Shown here: positions 59,201-64,000 of the stretch, piece after piece
Position numbering within the stretch: position 1 is the stretch's first letter
Layout: each line of letters opens with the position of its first letter
Source: Volutella citrinella
Taxonomy: Eukaryota > Ascomycota > Sordariomycetes > Hypocreales > Nectriaceae
Reading direction: 5' to 3'
Assembly: GCA_034401135.1 (NCBI GenBank)
Contig: JAWZSP010000005.1
Location: forward strand, 1,984,001-2,048,000
Length of the DNA stretch: 64,000 bases
The notes under the pieces: generated by a model
Database searches by the model: none
Told to the model about the DNA's origin: nothing
What the model saw: the letters and a program-made list of their open reading frames with translations, nothing else
Position numbers and translations under genes: made by a program

Positions 59201-62200
59201 TTCAGACCGCTCTTGTGGTTTGCAATCCCAGCCGAGTTCTCGCCTCCATCATTGACCGTTTCGGAATGGACAGCTGGGTCAAAGGCATCTTTGAGAAGAA
59301 ATCCGAAGCGCAAGACGATAACCAACATCTAGACATCGTCGAGGACATGATCCATCTCCTCATCGTTCTTCTTAGTGACCGCACGTCCCTCATTGCACCC
59401 GAGGATGAGCCAAACTCAAAGATTTTGGCTATGCGTCGCGATATCACCCACGTCCTATGCTTCAAGCCCCTCTCTTTCAACGAAATATGTAACAAACTTC
59501 CCGAAAAGTACCAGGAGCAGGAAGACTTCCATCGCGTGTTGGACGAGATGGCAACATTCAAACCGCCCGAGGGGGTATCGGACGTCGGTACATTTGAATT
59601 GCGACCTGAATTTATCGAGGAGATTGACCCGTACATCGCGCACTACAACAAAAATCAGAGAGAAGAATCCGAGGTTGCTTACCGGAAGAAAATGGCCAAG
59701 AAGACGGGCAAGACTGTCGAGGAGATTGTCTACGAGCCAAAGCCGCGACCTGTGCCTTCGGGTCTATTTGAGGGCCTAGGTGCATTCACCAACACCGGCA
59801 TGTTCGCCCAGATCATTTATTACTCGCTCCTTTATCCCCTCGTCTCAGACAAGCTCACACCCTTGATTCCCGGGACCAGACTAGAGACGTTTCTCCAAGT
59901 CGTGCTACATCTCATCTTGATAGCTATCCTAGAGGACAAGACGGACGATGACACAATAAGCGAGGATGCACAAAAGTCGTTTGTCTACATTGCCCTCACC
60001 CGAAGTGGCCGCAGCAACTTCATGCCGGAAGCACCGCAGTCCAAGACGATCGTCTCCTTGCTCAACATGCTGTCGACCAAGGAAGAATTCAAAGCAGCGC
60101 ACCCCAAGATTGCACTCGTGCTGAAACGGCTACGCCAGAAGCGTCCACGCACGTTTGAGCACGCGTACGTGAGCCTCGGTGTCTCGGTTGACCGCATCAA
60201 CACGGCTTCGCCAGCCAATACATCCGCCGAAGAGGAGCGGGAACGCAAAAAGAAGGCGGCACTCAGCCGCCAAGCCAAGGTCATGGCGCAGTTCCAGCAA
60301 CAGCAGAAGAGCTTTATGGCGAATCAGGGCGAGATCGACTGGGGCTCCGACCTCGACGAGGACGAGGACGAGGGCGAGCAAACTGGAGATAGGAAGCACA
60401 ATTGGAAATACCCAGTCGGAACCTGCATTCTCTGCCAGGAAGAATTGGACGATCGTCGACTGTACGGGACTTTCGCTCTCTTCAACGAAGGCAGAGTTTT
60501 ACGCCAGACCGACTTCCAGGATGCCGATTTTGTACGCGAAGCATCACAGACCCCCTGCAGCCTGGATCGGTCGGCAGAGGACGTTCGACCATTTGGCATA
60601 GCCCACGAGAATAGGAAAATGGTGGAAAAGGTCAACGCTCAGGGGGAGACATTCCTCGCAGAACGGCAAACAATTGGCAAAGGATTTACATCTAATATCT
60701 GCAAGCCCGGTCCAGTTGCCAGCGGTTGCGGGCACATGATGCACTACGGCTGCTTCGAGGTGTACTTTGAGGCGACGGTCCGTCGGCATAACCATCAGAT
60801 TGCCCGTCATCATCCTGAGGACACGGAACGCAACGAATTTGTCTGCCCTCTCTGCAAGGCTTTGGGCAACGCGTTTCTACCCATTATCTGGAAGGGCTTG
60901 GATGAATCCTACCCAGCTTACCTACAAACGCAGGGAACGTTCCAAGACTTTCTTGAGAAGCAGATGGGATCCGCCTACTGGATTGGCGGGAGCAAGGCGC
61001 GGGAGACGGGCGAGCCGTCGTTCCCAGATCTGTACACGCCCAGTGTACCCGGTAGTCTTGTGGAGAGTCTGGTGGCTGCGCAATCATCGCCGAACCCTTC
61101 CTGGGGCCGTGAGGACCCCGATGCCCAACCCTCGGCCACTGGAACACCAGTCAGCTACATGTTTTCTGACATGAATACACCCGAGCTCAGGCTCAACCAG
61201 TCAGCGTCACCAGAGGGCGAGCACTCCGAGTTGATGAGCGAACTGATTGCGGCATATCGCCGCCTGCGGGACACGCTGAGAATGAATGGGCTGCATACCC
61301 GGCACTTCATTGCCGCTAAGAGCGGCGACCCTGACGGCCCCCTTGGGTTCAGTGACACCTTGGTCAAATCCGTAGGCTTCACCATCTCGGCCGTGGAAAT
61401 CCAGCAACGAGGCGTGGAGGTGCAGCCAGGGTTGACGCTTCTGGACAAGATCCCTGAGCATGTGCTGACACATTTACGCATCCTCACCGAGACTGTCTCC
61501 TCTTACATCTCTGTGGGGATAAGAGAAGGGGGCACAGAAGGCACCGACGGGGTAGACGCCGAATTTCTCAGAGACGGCGAGCGACAACATTGCCAGCTGT
61601 TCATGTCACGATACTTTGGCGCAGGCACCCCTTATGCCCGCCGGCCGTTGGACGCCTATCCGCCCATGCTGAGCATGGATCCATTCATCTTCTTGACTGA
61701 ATGCTCCTTTGGTCTGGTCCCTTCGCAGACGCTTGAAATCTCCCACGTACTGCGCCTGTGCTACCTGGCGGAGATTGTCAAGCTGGTGTACCACATGGGC
61801 CAGAACATTCCTGTTGCGCACTGGGTTGGTGGCCTCAGCCATCGCCAGACGCAGGACCCTGCCATCAATAACTTTGCCGACTTTGCACTTTCCGTCACTA
61901 AGTATGGTCTGGAATATCACGCCGCGCAGTTTCCCGACGGGACAGAGTTTGGGGAGAACCGAGGTTTTCAGCAACCAGGCGTCGATACGCTGGAAGGCTG
62001 GTACACGTTTGCGAAGAAGTATGCCCTGGTGTTCCTGCGAAAGTGTGTCGTGTTCCTTTATGTCAAGTACGGGGTGGATTTCAACAGCCACGTCTCGCCC
62101 ATCCCCGATGCCGACGAGTTGGACCGGCTGACGGAAGTACTGCGCGTGCCAACCTTTGACGAGATGTGCGCGTCCCTGACGGACAATGCGTCGATTTGTG

Positions 62201-62871
62201 GTTGGTCTATCACGACAGCGCCGCTGGTGTCGGGCTGGATTAAGCATCAAGTCATGTGGCCCGGAAGCAGCAAACACACAGTTACGTCGGCCAAGATGAG
62301 CCATCCTGGCATCTTCGAGCTGATCGGCCTGCCCAAGAACTACGACACCCTGATCGAGGAGGCCACCAGACGGAAATGTCCTACCACGGGCAAGGAGCTC
62401 ACGGACCCCGTCATCTGCCTCTTTTGCGGAGATTTGTTCTGTAGCCAGGCAACTTGTTGTCAGAAGCAGGATACCTCTGCAAACAGGTCGGAACGCGGCA
62501 AGATTGGCGGTTCGCAACAACACATGCGCAAGTGAGTTTGTTTGGTCATTCATTACCGAGTCCCCTCCGCGAACAGCTAGACTAACGAGATGATTCCCGG
62601 CAGATGCCAGCGCAACATTGGCGTATTCCTCAATATTCGAAAATGCTCGATCCTGTACCTCCACCGGATGTCCGGTTCCTTCACACCAGCACCGTACATT
62701 GATAAATACGGCGAGACAGATCCGCAGCTGCGCCATGGTCGGCAACTGTTCTTGAACCAAAAAAGATACGATTCGATGATTCGAAATACGGTGCTAAACC
62801 ACGGCGTACCAAGCTTGATCAGTCGAAAGCTGGAGGCGGAAATTAACAATGGGGGGTGGGATACACAGTAA
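56227..62871 (+). CDS. UBR1: Ubr1, E3 ubiquitin ligase of the N-degron pathway
   Basis: Two exons (56227-62531 and 62604-62871; GTGAGT donor) give 2190 aa. Ubr1 recognises N-terminal Arg, Lys, His and bulky hydrophobic residues and, with Ubc2/Rad6, ubiquitinates the protein for the proteasome. The UBR box (~87-156) shows CGHIFKPGEASYSCRTC, CCLCSRCF, DHTGH and CCDCGDDEAW, keeping the zinc Cys/His pattern and acidic Asp residues that bind the N-degron. An Asp/Gly-rich stretch (~404-436) and a polyPro/Gly/Ala linker (~486-533) precede the next folded region. A RING-H2 starts CILCQEELDD (~1400) and ends FVCPLCKALG (~1540) after a long loop. The C-terminal cap domain has CPTTGKELTDPVICLFC and HGRQLFLNQKRYD. 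Larger than yeast Ubr1 (1950 aa), mainly through the linkers. Confidence 0.95.
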
Positions 62872-63472
62872 TAGACGGAACGACGAGTGAATCACGGCCT
62901 TTTTTTTTTTTTTTGCATTATCTCTTACTGCTCGTCATTTATTTCCAGGTTCATTGCCTCATCACCAGTGGTCAAAGCCGCGAGGTCCAGTCCTACAATG
63001 ATGTATCAACTAGCTAGAGCACCACACAACCTTGTCTGCATAGAGGAACAGTAACGAATAGGAGCTGTCTCAATTTTGACCGCGGTCTCCTCGAAATTCT
63101 CCTTGTCAGATGTGCAACAGGTCGCGCAGATAGGTACTACTACTACTACTGTGGGAAAGGGATAGATGGATGATGCTCGTACAGTGCCGGGTGTCAGTAA
63201 ATCCATATGTGTACTGTGTCAAGGCTGTCGCCTGAGGCCAATCACAGCAGGCGATGGGAGCGCGTTACCACCTGTGGCTCAGGCCTGGGCAGGTGCCAGC
63301 CAGCAGCCAACAGTCGCAAGGGTTGGCCGATGCAACAAAGAGCTTCTTCGACCCCGTCGCCTAGTATCGCATATCTACAACGACAAGAGATCCGTATCCA
63401 TTCCCGCGCGAACATCCGCTTCCGCTCCCTCTGGACGTGCCACCGCCGTAATTGAGGCCCCGCTTTCGCATC
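62872..63472. other. intergenic region between UBR1 and the last gene
   Basis: A run of 15 T lies at 62900-62914 just after the UBR1 stop, in its 3' flank, and a short (ACT)n repeat near 63136-63150. No gene is seen. Confidence 0.5.
62900..62914. repeat. 15-bp T homopolymer downstream of UBR1
   Basis: An uninterrupted run of 15 T begins 29 bp after the UBR1 stop codon, in the 3' UTR or terminator region. Confidence 0.85.
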
Positions 63473-64000
63473 ATGGCAGGCCGACGATCTGGCCGCGCTG
63501 CCGCCAAGCGGGCTGCGGCTGCCCTCGGTGAGTGTCCCCAGGTTTCTTCCTTTCTTTCTTGTGCTCGGTGCTCCTGTTTGCCTTGCCTTGCTCTGCCCTC
63601 GCCCCCCAACACTCCCCCTTCCCGCTCCCACCACCACCACCAGCACGCGCCGGACGACGTCTAGGACACGCGATTCTCGTCGACGGGCTCTGGCGACGCG
63701 AAATCCGCCACAATGGCGCCCCGGCAAAAGATCAAACTCAGGCTAACGCGCAGTTCCAAATCGGCAGAGAGCACCCCGAAATCCTTGGCCGATGTCGAGG
63801 ACGAGCCCATGCCCGATGCTGCTGCCGAAGCCTCGGAGCACGAGGAGCCGCCTGCGGAGCAAGACGACGATGATGATGGCGATCACCAAGAGACCAAAGG
63901 GGACTCGGGCGACGACGACAACGACGACGAGGACGAGGCCCCCGGAGGCGACAAAGACGAGGAGGACGAAGAGGAGGCCAAGGAGCCCACGCCGCCGCCC
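63473..64000 (+). CDS. acidic, probably chromatin-associated protein, 5' part only (cut by right edge)
   Basis: A first exon MAGRRSGRAAAKRAAAAL starts at 63473 and reaches a consensus GTGAGT donor at 63528. A second clearly coding stretch begins near 63665-63713 (MAPRQKIKLRLTRSS at 63713) and runs to the edge as Asp/Glu-rich sequence ending KEPTPPP. The two do not join in frame with that donor. Acceptor CAG at 63643 enters a stop, and TAG at 63664 gives the wrong phase. A weak donor GTTTCT at 63542 with the TAG acceptor does join them in frame. Alternatively translation starts at 63713. A basic N-terminus followed by a long acidic stretch resembles chromatin-remodelling subunits, but no domain is visible, so no name is given. 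Confidence 0.5.

Noticed and set aside
61606..62760. 384-codon open frame on the - strand over the UBR1 3' end
   Set aside because: Antisense to a well-supported UBR1 coding region, and it spans the UBR1 intron; no motif.
63665..63873. Alternative spliced frame reading GHAILVDGLW after the GTGAGT donor at 63528
   Set aside because: It is in phase with exon 1 but ends in Cys/Arg-rich sequence at a stop, whereas the other frame shows the strong acidic coding pattern.

Overview
This window is nuclear DNA of a filamentous ascomycete fungus, most likely a Sordariomycete and possibly Hypocreales. Three things point there: short introns (about 50-180 bp) with GTANGT donors, CTAAC/CTAAT branch sites and YAG acceptors; GC-rich coding sequence; and a gene set that includes an LRG1-type LIM-RhoGAP, a mitochondrial HMG-box protein and UBR1. 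I see no transposon, CRISPR array, rRNA, recognisable tRNA or secondary-metabolite cluster. Nearly all genes are single-copy housekeeping genes, many spliced. I assembled exon structures by reading splice signals and checking that frame and family motifs continue across each junction; none has been tested against RNA.

Layout. 0-12 kb: start of a PWWP-domain gene (-, cut by the left edge), BRR2 spliceosomal helicase (-), an unrecognised coiled-coil protein (+), and replication factor C subunit RFC2 (-). 13-16.4 kb: a UBE2Z-like E2 with a second, degenerate UBC-like domain (+) and a small unrecognised acidic protein (-). 16.4-27 kb: long gene-poor stretches around a small unrecognised basic protein (+) and a membrane-anchored alpha/beta-hydrolase-fold protein with no catalytic serine (+). 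27-38.5 kb: LRG1 (+), ERG26 sterol C-4 decarboxylase (-), an unrecognised protein (+), mitochondrial HMG-box protein (-) and proteasome PRE4/beta7 (+). 39-48.8 kb: GFA1 (-), a ~4 kb gene-free stretch, proteasome ATPase RPT4 (-), and PYM, the exon-junction-complex partner (-). 50.6-64 kb: PMC1-type Ca2+-ATPase (+), QCR9 of complex III (+), UBR1 (+), and the start of an acidic protein gene cut by the right edge (+).

Functional themes. Four genes belong to the ubiquitin-proteasome system (E2, PRE4, RPT4, UBR1), and two to mRNA splicing or exon-junction-complex recycling (BRR2, PYM). LRG1 (Rho1 GAP) and GFA1 (first step to UDP-GlcNAc and chitin) both bear on cell-wall growth. These are not operons. 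Several gene pairs diverge from shared upstream regions (BRR2 with the coiled-coil gene, RFC2 with the E2, ERG26 with the 33.8 kb gene, HMG with PRE4, PYM with PMC1).

Points most worth a second look: the tandem-UBC E2 with its 12-nt microexon; stop-free, multiple-of-three introns in LRG1 and the HMG gene, which would extend rather than truncate the protein if retained; start codons isolated in 3-nt and 5-nt first exons (QCR9, GFA1); a GC-AG intron in QCR9; and the hydrolase-fold protein with glycine at the nucleophile position. I found no clear sign of an entirely new multi-gene system.
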